Source: Acinetobacter sp. NIPH 2100 (GTDB lineage Bacteria > Pseudomonadota > Gammaproteobacteria > Pseudomonadales > Moraxellaceae). Taken from it: a stretch of DNA of 64,000 nt. Of the stretch, positions 45,227-54,887 are shown in pieces. Position 1 is the first letter of the stretch; each line of letters begins with the position of its first letter. Below the pieces are notes generated by a model, which saw nothing but the letters and a program-made list of their open reading frames with translations, did no database searches and had not been told where the DNA came from. The DNA is taken from the NCBI RefSeq assembly GCF_000369805.1, contig NZ_KB850224.1, forward strand, positions 1,039,924 through 1,103,923, written 5' to 3'. The position numbers and the translations under genes are program-made.

Positions 45227-45990
45227 ATCGGTCGAATCAAGATATAGCGCAGTCAACTGCTATTGTTGCAGTGGTGGGCGTGGGTGCGGAGCAAGGGATT
45301 GGTGCAGCTGTCTGTCGCCGTTTTGCCCAAGAAAAATTCAAGGTCTATGTGGTGGGGCGAACGTTAAATAAGGTTGAAAAGGTCGCTGCAGCGATTAATC
45401 GCCAAGGTGGACAGGCTGTTGCCTATGCGCTGGATGCTGAAAATGAGCAGCAGGTGCAGACCTTATTTGATCATTTAAACGATCAGCCAGAATCATTGGC
45501 AGCGGTGATTCATAATGTTGGCGGTAATATTCCCTCTATCTTTTTACAAAGCAGTCTGAAGTTTTTTAGCCAAATGTGGCGTTCCACCTTTTTGTCAGCC
45601 GTGTTGGTGGCGCAGCGTAGTTTAAGTATTTTTCAAAAACAGCAGCAGGGCACGCTGATTTTTACCGGTGCCAGTGCCTCTTTGCGAGGTAAACCTTTTT
45701 TTGCTGCATTTACCATGGGCAAGTCTGCGTTGAGAAGTTATGCCTTGAATTTGGCTGAACTCTATCGCCCGCAAAATATCCATGTGGCGCATGTGGTGGT
45801 GGATGGTATGGTCGATGGTGATCGTGTCAATAAAGCCTTATGGGGCTTGGGACGGCTGGCACGGTTAACCCGTGGCACGGGTGGTTTAAATATTGAGGCG
45901 ATTGCTGAAAATTACTGGATGCTGTATCAGCAAAATGTCGACTTATGGACGCATGAACTGGATGTACGTCCTTATCAGGAGAAATTCTAA
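45223..45990 (+). CDS. SDR oxidoreductase with Phe in place of catalytic Tyr
   Basis: This is a 255-aa short-chain dehydrogenase-type protein. The cofactor loop is VVGVGAEQGIGAAVCRRFA and the NAG-like motif is HNVGGN. The catalytic YxxxK becomes FTMGK, keeping Lys but not Tyr. A subgroup of SDRs naturally has Phe here, so it may be a subfamily trait. It precedes another, more degenerate SDR. Confidence 0.85.
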   Translation: MNRSNQDIAQSTAIVAVVGVGAEQGIGAAVCRRFAQEKFKVYVVGRTLNKVEKVAAAINRQGGQAVAYALDAENEQQVQTLFDHLNDQPESLAAVIHNVGGNIPSIFLQSSLKFFSQMWRSTFLSAVLVAQRSLSIFQKQQQGTLIFTGASASLRGKPFFAAFTMGKSALRSYALNLAELYRPQNIHVAHVVVDGMVDGDRVNKALWGLGRLARLTRGTGGLNIEAIAENYWMLYQQNVDLWTHELDVRPYQEKF

Positions 45991-45991
45991 G

Positions 45992-46681
45992 ATGAGTAAG
46001 TTACTGCCACAATGGTTTAAATCCAAACAAAAAGTTCAGGCCTGCGTGGTGATTGTGGGCAATGATGTGCAAGCATTGAGTCAACTTTTTGCTGAGCAAG
46101 CTCAATATGATAATATGCCTGTTTATCAACTTCAGCATGATGCGACCCAAACACAGCTACAAATTGAAGCTCAAGCAGAGGGACTGATCGGTGTACGACT
46201 GAATCTACTGGATGCTGCTGCGCTAAAAAGTTGCATGCAACATATTCAAACAGCAGGGCATTTTGTCGACTTATGTATTTTCCAACCTGACTTTGTATTC
46301 CCTGAAAATAGCCATGCATTGTCCGCTGCACAGCTTGAGTTCCATTGGCAAAACACTGGTCTAAGTGCGGTCAGTATTGCTCAAGTTGTGATTCGGCAGA
46401 TGCTATCCAAACAGCAAGGCACCTTGATTTTTTTAGGGCAGCAGCAGCCTGTTCAATCCGAGCAAGATTTATTCGGTCAAAGCCTATCTGCCAGTATTCG
46501 AGCCTTGGCACAGTCGTTAGCCCGAGAGTTTCATCCCAAAGGAATTCACGTGGTCTATTGTGCGTTACCACATTGGCAAAGTGCCAATCGTGAGTTGATG
46601 CAATCGCTGCAACAGACCTGTTGGCATCTGTATCAGCAGCCTAATTCGACTTGGAGTCAGGAGTTGCGCCTTGGCGTATAA
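45992..46681 (+). CDS. Degenerate SDR-fold protein
   Basis: This is a 229-aa protein with an SDR outline (REFHPKGIHVVYCALPHW near the end, as in SDRs) but no GxxxGxG loop (VVIVGNDVQALSQL instead) and no YxxxK (DLFGQSLSA). It is unlikely to be a normal NAD(P)-dependent oxidoreductase. It lies one base after the preceding SDR and may be its non-catalytic partner. The reading frame is intact, so it is not obviously a pseudogene. Confidence 0.7.
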   Translation: MSKLLPQWFKSKQKVQACVVIVGNDVQALSQLFAEQAQYDNMPVYQLQHDATQTQLQIEAQAEGLIGVRLNLLDAAALKSCMQHIQTAGHFVDLCIFQPDFVFPENSHALSAAQLEFHWQNTGLSAVSIAQVVIRQMLSKQQGTLIFLGQQQPVQSEQDLFGQSLSASIRALAQSLAREFHPKGIHVVYCALPHWQSANRELMQSLQQTCWHLYQQPNSTWSQELRLGV

Positions 46682-46701
46682 AACTTCGCTTTTTGAATCA
46701 C

Positions 46702-48207
46702 TCATTGATTAGAGTCAAATGCCTCATAAAGCAGGCTGACGATGTGTGAAATTTCAGTTTCATTGATGGCGGCATAACCAAAACGGATATGAAAATGCTG
46801 ATTTAATGCTTGGTTTTCAGCAGCAAAATGCGCTTCTGCATCAATATGCAGCTGATTCAGAAGTTCGTCATATTCAGCGCGATAAGGAAATTTGAATTTG
46901 ACCCACAGCGCCATCCCTCCCAACGGAGGATTAATGTCTACTCGATCTTTAAATACAGCCTTGAAGTTATTCACTGCAAAGTCACGTCGTTGTTGATAAA
47001 TCTTACGCATTTTTCGAATATGGCGCTTGATTTCACCTTGTTGCATCAGCTCCGCCATCGCCAATTCAGTGATGATATTGCCTTGTTTATCAATCAATAA
47101 TATGTCCTGATTCATGGCTTGGATGATGTCTCGATTGGCAACTACATAACCAATTCTTAAACTGGGAGCAAACACTTTAGAGAGTGATCCAATATGAATG
47201 ACTTTTTCTGCATGCGGCAAGCTAATGAGTGGCGGAATTGGGCGGCTGTCATAATGAAACTCATGATCATAGTCATCTTCAATAATATAAAAATCAAAAG
47301 CTTTTGAGAGTTCCAATAATTTTAAGCGCCGATCCATGGCCATGGTCACGGTGGTTGGATATTGATGATGCGGGGTGGTATAGGTTGCAGCCACATCATA
47401 TTTTTCTAGTAGTTCTTCAAGATGCGCAATATCAAGACCATGTTGATCCAGCCGAACCCGAACGATGTGATAATGATGAGACAGAAAGGTTTCAATCGCG
47501 GGGGGATAAGACCATTGCTCTACCACAATCACCTTGCGTTGAGGGGATTGTTTAGCAAGAACGCGAGCTGCTAAAAAAATCCCCATTTGGCTGCCGCGAA
47601 CCACACAGATATTGTCCACGTTGGTTTTGATAAAGCGTTCCATTGACAGCATTTGTAGCAATGCCTGACGTAATTCAATACTGCCTTGTGGATCGCCATA
47701 ACCCATGATTTGAGAACGGGTCACTTGAATCAAAGCATGCCGATAAGCACGGGAAAATAATTCATAAGGAATCAGTCGAGTGTCTGGAATGCCATCATTT
47801 TTGATGGGTATTGGGCTTACTGTGCTGAGTGAAGGCGTGAGTTCTAGCGCAGCATTCATTTTTTTATGTTTTAACTCAGGCAAATTTTCTGCCACAAACG
47901 TCCCTTGCCGTGGCTTGGAGATGAGCCAACCTTGCGCTTCTAAATCTTCATAAACCGACTGTACGGTTTTACGATTAATCTTTAATTCATCCGCAAGCGA
48001 GCGTGAGCCTGACAGGCGCGAACCTGAGCCTAACCGTCCAGACAAAATGTCTTCGATAATCTGATTGGCCAACTTAAGAAAGATGGTTTTTTCTTCTCGA
48101 TCTTCAAGATGAAGACGGATCTTCCATGGCTGCTGCATGCGGGTCTGGACCATATAAGTTTTATAAACTGGATATTTTAACTCATCCACAGACTTCGTAT
48201 TCTGCAT
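46702..48207 (-). CDS. MocR/GntR-family regulator with aminotransferase domain
   Basis: This is a roughly 500-aa MocR-type regulator. The N-terminal GntR winged helix includes SGRLGSGSRLSGSRSLADEL and INRKTVQSVYEDLEAQGWL. The C-terminal class I aminotransferase-like domain has the PLP lysine in HIGSLSKVFAPSLRIGYV. Such proteins sense amines or PLP-reactive compounds. The exact start is uncertain: the open frame extends to a TTG at 48222, with ATGs at 48216 and 48207 and others at 48153 and 48138. It diverges from the aldolase gene at 48246 and probably controls it. Confidence 0.85.
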   Translation of the reverse strand: MQNTKSVDELKYPVYKTYMVQTRMQQPWKIRLHLEDREEKTIFLKLANQIIEDILSGRLGSGSRLSGSRSLADELKINRKTVQSVYEDLEAQGWLISKPRQGTFVAENLPELKHKKMNAALELTPSLSTVSPIPIKNDGIPDTRLIPYELFSRAYRHALIQVTRSQIMGYGDPQGSIELRQALLQMLSMERFIKTNVDNICVVRGSQMGIFLAARVLAKQSPQRKVIVVEQWSYPPAIETFLSHHYHIVRVRLDQHGLDIAHLEELLEKYDVAATYTTPHHQYPTTVTMAMDRRLKLLELSKAFDFYIIEDDYDHEFHYDSRPIPPLISLPHAEKVIHIGSLSKVFAPSLRIGYVVANRDIIQAMNQDILLIDKQGNIITELAMAELMQQGEIKRHIRKMRKIYQQRRDFAVNNFKAVFKDRVDINPPLGGMALWVKFKFPYRAEYDELLNQLHIDAEAHFAAENQALNQHFHIRFGYAAINETEISHIVSLLYEAFDSNQ

Positions 48208-48245
48208 CTGTCCCATCCACAAATCAACAGTAGCGAGGTGGTCTT

Positions 48246-49025
48246 ATGCAAACCGCATTACTCAGCAAACAGCAATTGATGCAAAGCGCACAGCAGAACA
48301 TGAATTTGATCCAAGAGGTCAATTACACGGATCGACAGAAATTGGCGCTGACCTGTCGTATTTTATTTGATCATGGCCACGATGCAGGCTTGGCCGGGCA
48401 AATTACCTGCCGTGCCGAGCAAGAAAATACTTTTATCACACAACGTTTTGGTCTGGGCTTTGACGAAATTACCGCAGCCAATTTATTGCTGGTAGATCAA
48501 GACCTTAAACCTTTAGATCAGCAAGGCATGGCCAACCCAGCCAATCGTTTTCATACTTGGATTTACCAGCAGCATCCAGAAGTGAACTGCATTATCCATA
48601 CCCATCCCACCCATATTGCAGCCTTGTCGATGTTACGTGTGCCACTGGCTATTTCGCAAATGGATACTTGTGCCCTGTATGAGGATTGCTCTTTTGTCGG
48701 TGAATGGCCAGGGGTGCCAGTCGGTAATGAAGAAGGCATTTTTATTTCTGAAGCGCTGGGAAAAAATCGGGCGGTATTGTTATCTCATCACGGTCAGCTG
48801 GTGGCAGGCAAGACCATTGAGGAAGCCTGTAATTTAGCGTTGTTGATTGAGCGTGCAGCACGTTTGCAATTGTTGGCGATGTCAGCAGGGCAAATCCAGC
48901 CGATTCCACATGAATTGGCAAAAGAAGCACATGACTGGTTGTCTACTGATAAGCGAAACAAAGTCAATTTCGCCTATTACGCGCGTAAGGCTTTGAAAAA
49001 CCATCAAGATTGTATCGAGGAGTGA
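48246..49025 (+). CDS. Class II aldolase/adducin-family protein
   Basis: This is a 259-aa protein of the zinc-dependent class II aldolase/adducin fold. The metal ligands are in IIHTHPTHIAALS and the later LLSHHGQLV. Members catalyse aldol cleavage, epimerisation or decarboxylation of sugar-like or keto acids. It is paired with a DHDPS-like gene; the two start/stop regions nearly touch (49025/49031). Confidence 0.88.
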   Translation: MQTALLSKQQLMQSAQQNMNLIQEVNYTDRQKLALTCRILFDHGHDAGLAGQITCRAEQENTFITQRFGLGFDEITAANLLLVDQDLKPLDQQGMANPANRFHTWIYQQHPEVNCIIHTHPTHIAALSMLRVPLAISQMDTCALYEDCSFVGEWPGVPVGNEEGIFISEALGKNRAVLLSHHGQLVAGKTIEEACNLALLIERAARLQLLAMSAGQIQPIPHELAKEAHDWLSTDKRNKVNFAYYARKALKNHQDCIEE

Positions 49026-49030
49026 ACCAT

Positions 49031-49912
49031 ATGAAAATTGAAGGCATTATTGCTTATCCAGTGACACCATTTAAAACAGACAGCCAAGAACTTGATCTTG
49101 AAGTCTTGAGCATGAGTTTGAATGCACTATTGCAATCGCAATGTGATGCGATTGCACCTTTGGGCAGTGCAGGTGAAAGTGCTTATTTGTCGTGGCAAGA
49201 GTGGCAACAGGTGGCACAAACCACAATTGAAGTGGTGAATCAGCGTGTTCCCGTAATTCTTGGAATTTCTGAACTGACCACTGCAATGGCGATTCAAAAA
49301 GCCAAGAAAGCAGAGGAATTGGGGGCAGATGTGATTATGGTGATTCCAGTGTCTTATTGGAAACTCACTGATCAAGAAATTTATGATTATTATCAGCAGA
49401 TTGCTGCATCGGTAAAGTTGCCGATTATGGTCTATAACAATCCAGCTACCAGTGGGATTGATATGTCACCTGAATTGATCGTGAAGATGTTTAACGAGAT
49501 CGATAATATTTGCATGGTCAAAGACAGTACGGGTGATATTCAGCGCATGCATAAATTTCATGCTTTAACGCAGGGTCAGTTGCCATTTTATAACGGTTCT
49601 AATCCGCTAGCTTTGGAAGCCTTTTGCGCTGGAGCGACAGGTTGGTGTACAGCCGCACCGAATTTACTCGGTGACCTGCCAAAGCAATTGTATCAAGCGA
49701 TTCAACAGGGTGATTTGTCAAACGCACAGGCTCTATTTTATAAGCAACTCCCTGTGCTGAGTTTCATTGTCAAAGGGGGCTTACCGAAAACAGTGAAATC
49801 GGGGCTCAATCTCTTGGGCTTTTCAGTTGGGTCACCAAGACAGCCTTTGCAAAGTGCAACAGCTGCCGAAATCGAGCAATTAAAAGGTTTGATACAGGCT
49901 GCGGTAAACTAA
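49031..49912 (+). CDS. Dihydrodipicolinate synthase/NAL-family lyase
   Basis: This is a 293-aa TIM-barrel class I aldolase. The Schiff-base lysine is in NICMVKDSTGD and the GSAGESAYLSWQEW segment is the family's first signature (GxxGE). It forms or cleaves pyruvate-type aldols; true DapA function is unlikely because of the context. Together with the class II aldolase and the MocR regulator it looks like a small keto-acid catabolic unit. Confidence 0.88.
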   Translation: MKIEGIIAYPVTPFKTDSQELDLEVLSMSLNALLQSQCDAIAPLGSAGESAYLSWQEWQQVAQTTIEVVNQRVPVILGISELTTAMAIQKAKKAEELGADVIMVIPVSYWKLTDQEIYDYYQQIAASVKLPIMVYNNPATSGIDMSPELIVKMFNEIDNICMVKDSTGDIQRMHKFHALTQGQLPFYNGSNPLALEAFCAGATGWCTAAPNLLGDLPKQLYQAIQQGDLSNAQALFYKQLPVLSFIVKGGLPKTVKSGLNLLGFSVGSPRQPLQSATAAEIEQLKGLIQAAVN

Positions 49913-49973
49913 AACTGTTTTGAAGTTAGGTCGATGTGTCATCGCAATCGGCCTGACTTCACTTGTTCGTGTT

Positions 49974-51023
49974 TTAAATTTGGGTTTGACGAAATTGGCT
50001 CGGTGTCACACCACTCCATTTTTTAAAGGCACGGGCAAAGTTGGCAGGTTGTAGATAACCTAAGTACAGCGCAATATCTTGTATTTCCATATGATTGTTG
50101 TGCAGAAGTTTTTGTGCTTCCTGATATCTCATCTCATCTAATAGCCCCAGATAAGAGTAACCTGCTTCATCCAAATGTCGTCGCAAGGTACGATTCGACA
50201 TATGTAAACGTTCCGCAACATGATCTAGACTTGGATAACCTTTTTGCGGCGTGAGAACTAATTCTGTTTTAACACGTAAGCCAATATCTTGAATGGTTTC
50301 AGAAAAGAGGATTTGTTCAGCTTCACATTGCGCTAAAGCCTGTTGAAAAGCGGTGGGATCTGCCATTTTGGTGGCATGGTTGAGGATGGATGCTGGGTAG
50401 CAAATCTGATTTTTGGCTTGATCAAAATGGATCAGTGGAAGCTGAGTTTGAAATTGTTGATGGTAAGGTGGTTCAGACCAATCCACCTGAAGTTGAACAT
50501 CTGAAAAATCACGCTCGGTTAATGAGCGTCCCGTTTGTACAATACCAATCATCAGACATTCATAAAAAAAGCGTCTTAAAATTTCCGCCTGTTCAGCATG
50601 CTGACTGACGACGGGGTGGGTCTGCTTGATTTCAATAATGGAATGTTGTTCTTGTTCAAAAAAATCAATTCGGTAATCTTTGAGCCGCATATTGAAAAAT
50701 TGTGTTGCGAGTTCAATCGACTGCCGTAAAGAAGGGCTACTCATCAGAGCATAGCCCATTGGGCCATGGGCGGTGAGACGCAGTTTCAATCCATATTCAT
50801 AGCCTAATCCTGCATCTTTGGCTAAGCTTAAACAGATCCAGGCTAATTTTGACCATTGCTTTGGGCTAATGCGTGCATCTAATTGATGTAGCAGGGAAGA
50901 TGGGATTCTACTCTTTTGCAAAATTTCTGATGCTGAAAATTGCTTTTCAACCATAATTTCCAAGAGTAAATGCACATAAGAAATCGGAATACTGGCTTTG
51001 GATAAGCCATAGGGATCTTTCAT
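49974..51023 (-). CDS. AraC-family regulator
   Basis: This is a 349-aa AraC protein with an N-terminal ligand-sensing domain of the OruR/arabinose-binding-like type (PF12625, with AHGPMGYALMSSPSLRQSIE) and C-terminal double helix-turn-helix (HVAERLHMSNRTLRRHLDEAG, IALYLGYLQPANFARAFKKW). It diverges from the SDR/decarboxylase operon at 51134, which it may activate. Confidence 0.9.
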   Translation of the reverse strand: MKDPYGLSKASIPISYVHLLLEIMVEKQFSASEILQKSRIPSSLLHQLDARISPKQWSKLAWICLSLAKDAGLGYEYGLKLRLTAHGPMGYALMSSPSLRQSIELATQFFNMRLKDYRIDFFEQEQHSIIEIKQTHPVVSQHAEQAEILRRFFYECLMIGIVQTGRSLTERDFSDVQLQVDWSEPPYHQQFQTQLPLIHFDQAKNQICYPASILNHATKMADPTAFQQALAQCEAEQILFSETIQDIGLRVKTELVLTPQKGYPSLDHVAERLHMSNRTLRRHLDEAGYSYLGLLDEMRYQEAQKLLHNNHMEIQDIALYLGYLQPANFARAFKKWSGVTPSQFRQTQI

Positions 51024-51133
51024 TTCTTGTTTTAATTTGGCCGAAAATGATTAGCAGTATGGCTGAATTACCGCTCACGCTCAAGTTTTAGCTCTTAGAT
51101 ACTAGGATTATTCTATTGATCTGAGTATTGGTA

Positions 51134-51937
51134 ATGAGTTTACCTCTTCCTATTAAAGATTCCCCCGTTGTAATTACCGGCGCGTCCTCTGGTATTGGAG
51201 AAGCATTGGCACAACAATTTGCAGCACGAGGTTATTCACTTATTTTTGTTGCCCGACGTGTCGACAAATTAGAAGCACTTGCCAGTCATCTACGTGAAAA
51301 ATACCAAGTCGAAGTTACTTTACGTCCTTGTGATCTTGCGGATCGTCAAGATAGAACCACGTTCCGTAAAGAGTTAGAGCAGATCAATGTCGCTGTGCTA
51401 TGCAATAACGCAGGTTTTGCCACTTTCGGACGTTTGCACGAATTGGATGCAGATCGGGAACGTGAACAGACCGAAGTGAATACGGTGGCAGTGCAGGATC
51501 TGACTTTAGCGGTATTGCCGAAAATGATTCAGCGTCGAACAGGTGCAATTCTGATTGTGGGTTCGACCTCGGGTCATCAACCGACACCAGCCAACGCAAC
51601 ATATGCCGCAAGCAAAGCTTTTGCCAACTCTTTTGCCGAATCATTACATAGTGAGCTGAACGGCACAGGCGTGAGTTGTACCTTGTTGGCACCTGGCCCA
51701 ACCAAAACAGGGTTCAATGAAGTGGCGGGCATCAGCAAAATTGACGGAATGGGAGGCAATCTGGTCTGGGTGTCGGCAGAACGTGTTGCCAAAGAAGCGA
51801 TTCAAGGCATGCAGTGCAATCGTCGGATTGTGATTCCTGGATGGCTTGCTCAAGCTCAGACCCTTGGTGGACGCTATACCCCGCGCATCATCTTGTTACC
51901 GATATTAAAGCAAGTCTTTTCGAGGTTAAAAGCATGA
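51134..51937 (+). CDS. Short-chain dehydrogenase (SDR)
   Basis: This is a 267-aa classical SDR. It has the cofactor loop VVITGASSGIGEALAQQFA, NNAG, catalytic Ser in IVGSTSGHQ and YAASK with Tyr and Lys. ATG 51134 is used; a TTG two codons earlier also fits. Its stop overlaps the start of the next gene (ATGA). The substrate is probably a lipophilic ketone or alcohol, inferred from the cluster. Confidence 0.9.
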   Translation: MSLPLPIKDSPVVITGASSGIGEALAQQFAARGYSLIFVARRVDKLEALASHLREKYQVEVTLRPCDLADRQDRTTFRKELEQINVAVLCNNAGFATFGRLHELDADREREQTEVNTVAVQDLTLAVLPKMIQRRTGAILIVGSTSGHQPTPANATYAASKAFANSFAESLHSELNGTGVSCTLLAPGPTKTGFNEVAGISKIDGMGGNLVWVSAERVAKEAIQGMQCNRRIVIPGWLAQAQTLGGRYTPRIILLPILKQVFSRLKA

Positions 51938-52680
51938 GACAGTTGATTAATGACCTACGCACGCCCATCGGTCTTGCTAATTTAGGCAATAAGCTTTATC
52001 ACAATGCGCAATATTTAACTGCTGTAGTCGAGGTGAATGAGAAGGCGATGGCTCGTTGGTTACCTGCTGGCATGAAGCTGGCAAAACCAGCCAGAGCTGA
52101 TTTGTTTTGTGCTTATTTCCCAGAAAATGTCTATACGGGGGCGTATCACGAAGCAGGTTTATTTGTGCATATTCAGGTCGGCAATAAAACAGGCATCTTT
52201 TGCCCGTGGATGATCTTGGATGATGATCGCGCAATGATTATTGGGCGTGAATTGCTGGGCTATCCGAAAAAAATGGGGGAAATCAGTTGGGACAATAATG
52301 GTTCTCGCATTCTCAGTCAGGCATCGCGCCGTGGAACGGTCTTGATTGAAATGGAAGCCAAACTGGGTGAGCTAATAAAGGATGCACCACCCATTTTAGG
52401 TTTGCCGCATCGCAATATTACAGGTGGTTTAGGCTTAGGTTTACCACGAGAAGTGCGATTTACTCCAAAAGAACATCCTGTTGAAGTTCGCCGTGTCGAA
52501 ATGAAATTACGCTTTACTGGTACGGTGAATGATCCTTTGCATGAAATGGGCTTAGGCAAGGTGGTGGATGCACGTTTGCATCGGGTGGATTTGTCTGGTG
52601 GCCTTATTCCACCGATTCAGATTCCACGATTACGTACCCCTTTGTTTTTACTGCGCCAATTTAATCCACGTGTTTTATAA
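51934..52680 (+). CDS. Acetoacetate decarboxylase-like protein
   Basis: This is a 248-aa protein of the acetoacetate-decarboxylase superfamily (ADC fold). The ELLGYPKKMGEISW segment holds the expected Schiff-base lysines (YPKK). True ADC activity is only one of several reactions in this superfamily. It overlaps the SDR gene and is followed by a PF10118 gene 15 bp later, so it belongs to one operon. Confidence 0.85.
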   Translation: MRQLINDLRTPIGLANLGNKLYHNAQYLTAVVEVNEKAMARWLPAGMKLAKPARADLFCAYFPENVYTGAYHEAGLFVHIQVGNKTGIFCPWMILDDDRAMIIGRELLGYPKKMGEISWDNNGSRILSQASRRGTVLIEMEAKLGELIKDAPPILGLPHRNITGGLGLGLPREVRFTPKEHPVEVRRVEMKLRFTGTVNDPLHEMGLGKVVDARLHRVDLSGGLIPPIQIPRLRTPLFLLRQFNPRVL

Positions 52681-52694
52681 CGGAGGGTCAGGTG

Positions 52695-53555
52695 ATGAAT
52701 ATTGTTGCTGTTTCTTCAAAGCCTACGATTGCTGACTATCGTCAAGTTTCTGCTTCGATTGAGATCCAAGTACGTAATATGGATTTTTCTTTTCCAGATG
52801 AAATCCCAGAATTTTGGTTTCACCAGAATCCTTTACTGAGCATGTTACTGACCGCCTTATCCAGTGCATTTCCTGATGGAGAGCGGCAGTTTATTCATAG
52901 CGTACGCCTTTATCAATCACAGATCAAAGATCCAGTTTTACTGAAACAGGTGCGTGCCTTTATTGGTCAAGAAGCACACCACGGTAAAGAACACGATGTA
53001 TTGAATGCCATGATGCTGAAAAAGGGTTATCCAGTCGATCGAATTTATAAGCGATTTAAAAAGATGAATCGTTTGATGCAGACACAATTTTCTCCTGCGC
53101 ATCAGTTGGCGTGTACGGTATGCATGGAGCATCTAACGGCAATTCTTGCGGATTATTTTATTGCGACTGCACCTGAAGATTTGGCTTTATTTAATGCGCA
53201 GGTGAGAAAAATCTGGGCGTGGCATGCCATAGAAGAAACCGAACACAAAGCGGTGGCATTTGATGTGTATCAAAGTTTGGTTAATCGACCTTATTTCCTA
53301 AGGTTGGTGATGCTGGAAACAACTCTTTCTTTTGTGATGATCACTATGCGTGGAACCATCGAGCTTTTACAGCACTCAGGCAAACAAGGTGATTTGAACG
53401 GGTTGTATCAAGGGCTCAGTTATTTGTTTGGGCGAAAAGGTTTAATCAGAAAGATTGGCAGGCCGTATCGCGATTTTTTCTCAGTAGATTTTCATCCTTG
53501 GCAGCATGACAATCGTGATCAGGTCAATCGACTCAAACAGCAATATTTAGCGTGA
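52695..53555 (+). CDS. PF10118-type 'metal-dependent hydrolase', paralog B
   Basis: This is a 286-aa paralog of the gene at 43551. Matching groups are FIGQEAHHGKEHDVLN, MEHLTAILADYF, WHAIEETEHKAVAFDVYQ and VDFHPW. The likely diiron pattern is fully kept. A GTG codon immediately before the ATG (52692) could also serve as start; GGAGGG lies upstream. It sits between the decarboxylase-like gene and the flavin oxidoreductase. Confidence 0.8.
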   Translation: MNIVAVSSKPTIADYRQVSASIEIQVRNMDFSFPDEIPEFWFHQNPLLSMLLTALSSAFPDGERQFIHSVRLYQSQIKDPVLLKQVRAFIGQEAHHGKEHDVLNAMMLKKGYPVDRIYKRFKKMNRLMQTQFSPAHQLACTVCMEHLTAILADYFIATAPEDLALFNAQVRKIWAWHAIEETEHKAVAFDVYQSLVNRPYFLRLVMLETTLSFVMITMRGTIELLQHSGKQGDLNGLYQGLSYLFGRKGLIRKIGRPYRDFFSVDFHPWQHDNRDQVNRLKQQYLA

Positions 53556-53625
53556 CCTTTTGGCATCGCATAGGACCAGCAATCGCGTGGTTTATCTATA
53601 CATGAATAATTTAGGAAGAATGAAA

Positions 53626-54855
53626 ATGACACAATCTACATTCTCAAATCCTGCTTTACAGCAACCGCTGAGTTTGGCATGTGGAACCAGCATTCCCAAC
53701 CGAATTGCAAAGTCCGCCATGAGTGAACAATTGGCAGATCGACATGGCTCGCCGACCACAGATATACAGCAGCTTTATGCCGCATGGGCCAGAGGTGGAA
53801 CAGGTCTGTTGATCACCGGCAATGTGATGATTGATCATCGTGCCTTTGTTGAGCCAAGGAATGTGGTTTTAGAGGATGAGCAATTCTTGCAAGCCCATAA
53901 ACTCTGGGCACAAGCAGCACAGGCCAATGGCAGCAAGATTATTATGCAAATCAACCACCCAGGTCGTGTTGCGGTCTTACCCTTATTGAAAAAGCCCATT
54001 GCACCATCAGCAGTGGGGCTAGATTTGCCTGCAATGAATCTGATTCGCGTGCCACGTGCGATGTCTGAAACAGAAATATTGGAACAAATTCAGCGTTTTA
54101 CAACGACTGCGGCACTTGCTGTGAAAGCAGGTTTTGATGGCGTACAAGTCCATGCCGCTCATGGCTATTTGTTGTCGCAATTCTTATCACCTTTGGCGAA
54201 TACCCGTACCGATCAATGGGGTGGAAGCCCAGAAAATCGCCGCCGTATTTTGATCGAAACGGTTCGAGCTGTGCGTCAAGCCGTTGGTAAAAATAAAATT
54301 CTCAGTGTCAAACTGAATTCTGCCGATTTCCAAAAAGGGGGCTTGAGTCAGGAAGAATCTGTGCAGATTGCCTTAGCCTTAGAAGCTGAAGCTATCGATT
54401 TACTGGAAGTGTCAGGTGGGAATTATGAGTCCCCAGCTCAATTGGGATATGCACCTGAGCGTCAGGCTCAGCGCGATGCCTACTTTCTTGATTATGCCAT
54501 GGCATTGCGTCAACACAGCAAATTACCATTGATGCTCACGGGTGGGTTACGCAATGTAGAGCTGATGAATCGTATTGTGGCTGATGGCACTGTAGATTTG
54601 GTGGGACTTGCTCGACCATTTGCAATGCAACCTGATCTAGCCAAACAGCTCTTGGCGGGTAAATCCGTTGTTGCTGATGCAAAAATTCCAGCTATTGGCT
54701 ATAAGCCCGTCGATGCCTATCTGCAACTGGCTTGGCATGCCGCCCAATTCCGTCGTATCAGTCGTGGGCAAAAACCGAAAGCGATTAAGGGCTTGATCAA
54801 AACCTTGGTGGCCTTTGGTCCGCGTATGGGATTCAATATTTTGACGCAGGACTAG
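53626..54855 (+). CDS. NADH:flavin oxidoreductase (old yellow enzyme family)
   Basis: This is a 409-aa FMN TIM-barrel enzyme. It carries IMQINHPGRVAVLPL, the GFDGVQVHAAHGYLLSQFLS segment with the His-Ala-Ala-His proton relay region, and the FMN-binding NTRTDQWGGS. It would reduce activated C=C bonds or related groups. AGGAAG is spaced well for ATG 53626; an ATG two codons earlier is possible. Confidence 0.9.
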   Translation: MTQSTFSNPALQQPLSLACGTSIPNRIAKSAMSEQLADRHGSPTTDIQQLYAAWARGGTGLLITGNVMIDHRAFVEPRNVVLEDEQFLQAHKLWAQAAQANGSKIIMQINHPGRVAVLPLLKKPIAPSAVGLDLPAMNLIRVPRAMSETEILEQIQRFTTTAALAVKAGFDGVQVHAAHGYLLSQFLSPLANTRTDQWGGSPENRRRILIETVRAVRQAVGKNKILSVKLNSADFQKGGLSQEESVQIALALEAEAIDLLEVSGGNYESPAQLGYAPERQAQRDAYFLDYAMALRQHSKLPLMLTGGLRNVELMNRIVADGTVDLVGLARPFAMQPDLAKQLLAGKSVVADAKIPAIGYKPVDAYLQLAWHAAQFRRISRGQKPKAIKGLIKTLVAFGPRMGFNILTQD

Positions 54856-54887
54856 TGGTCACGAGCTTTTAGATTGGGAGCTAACTT

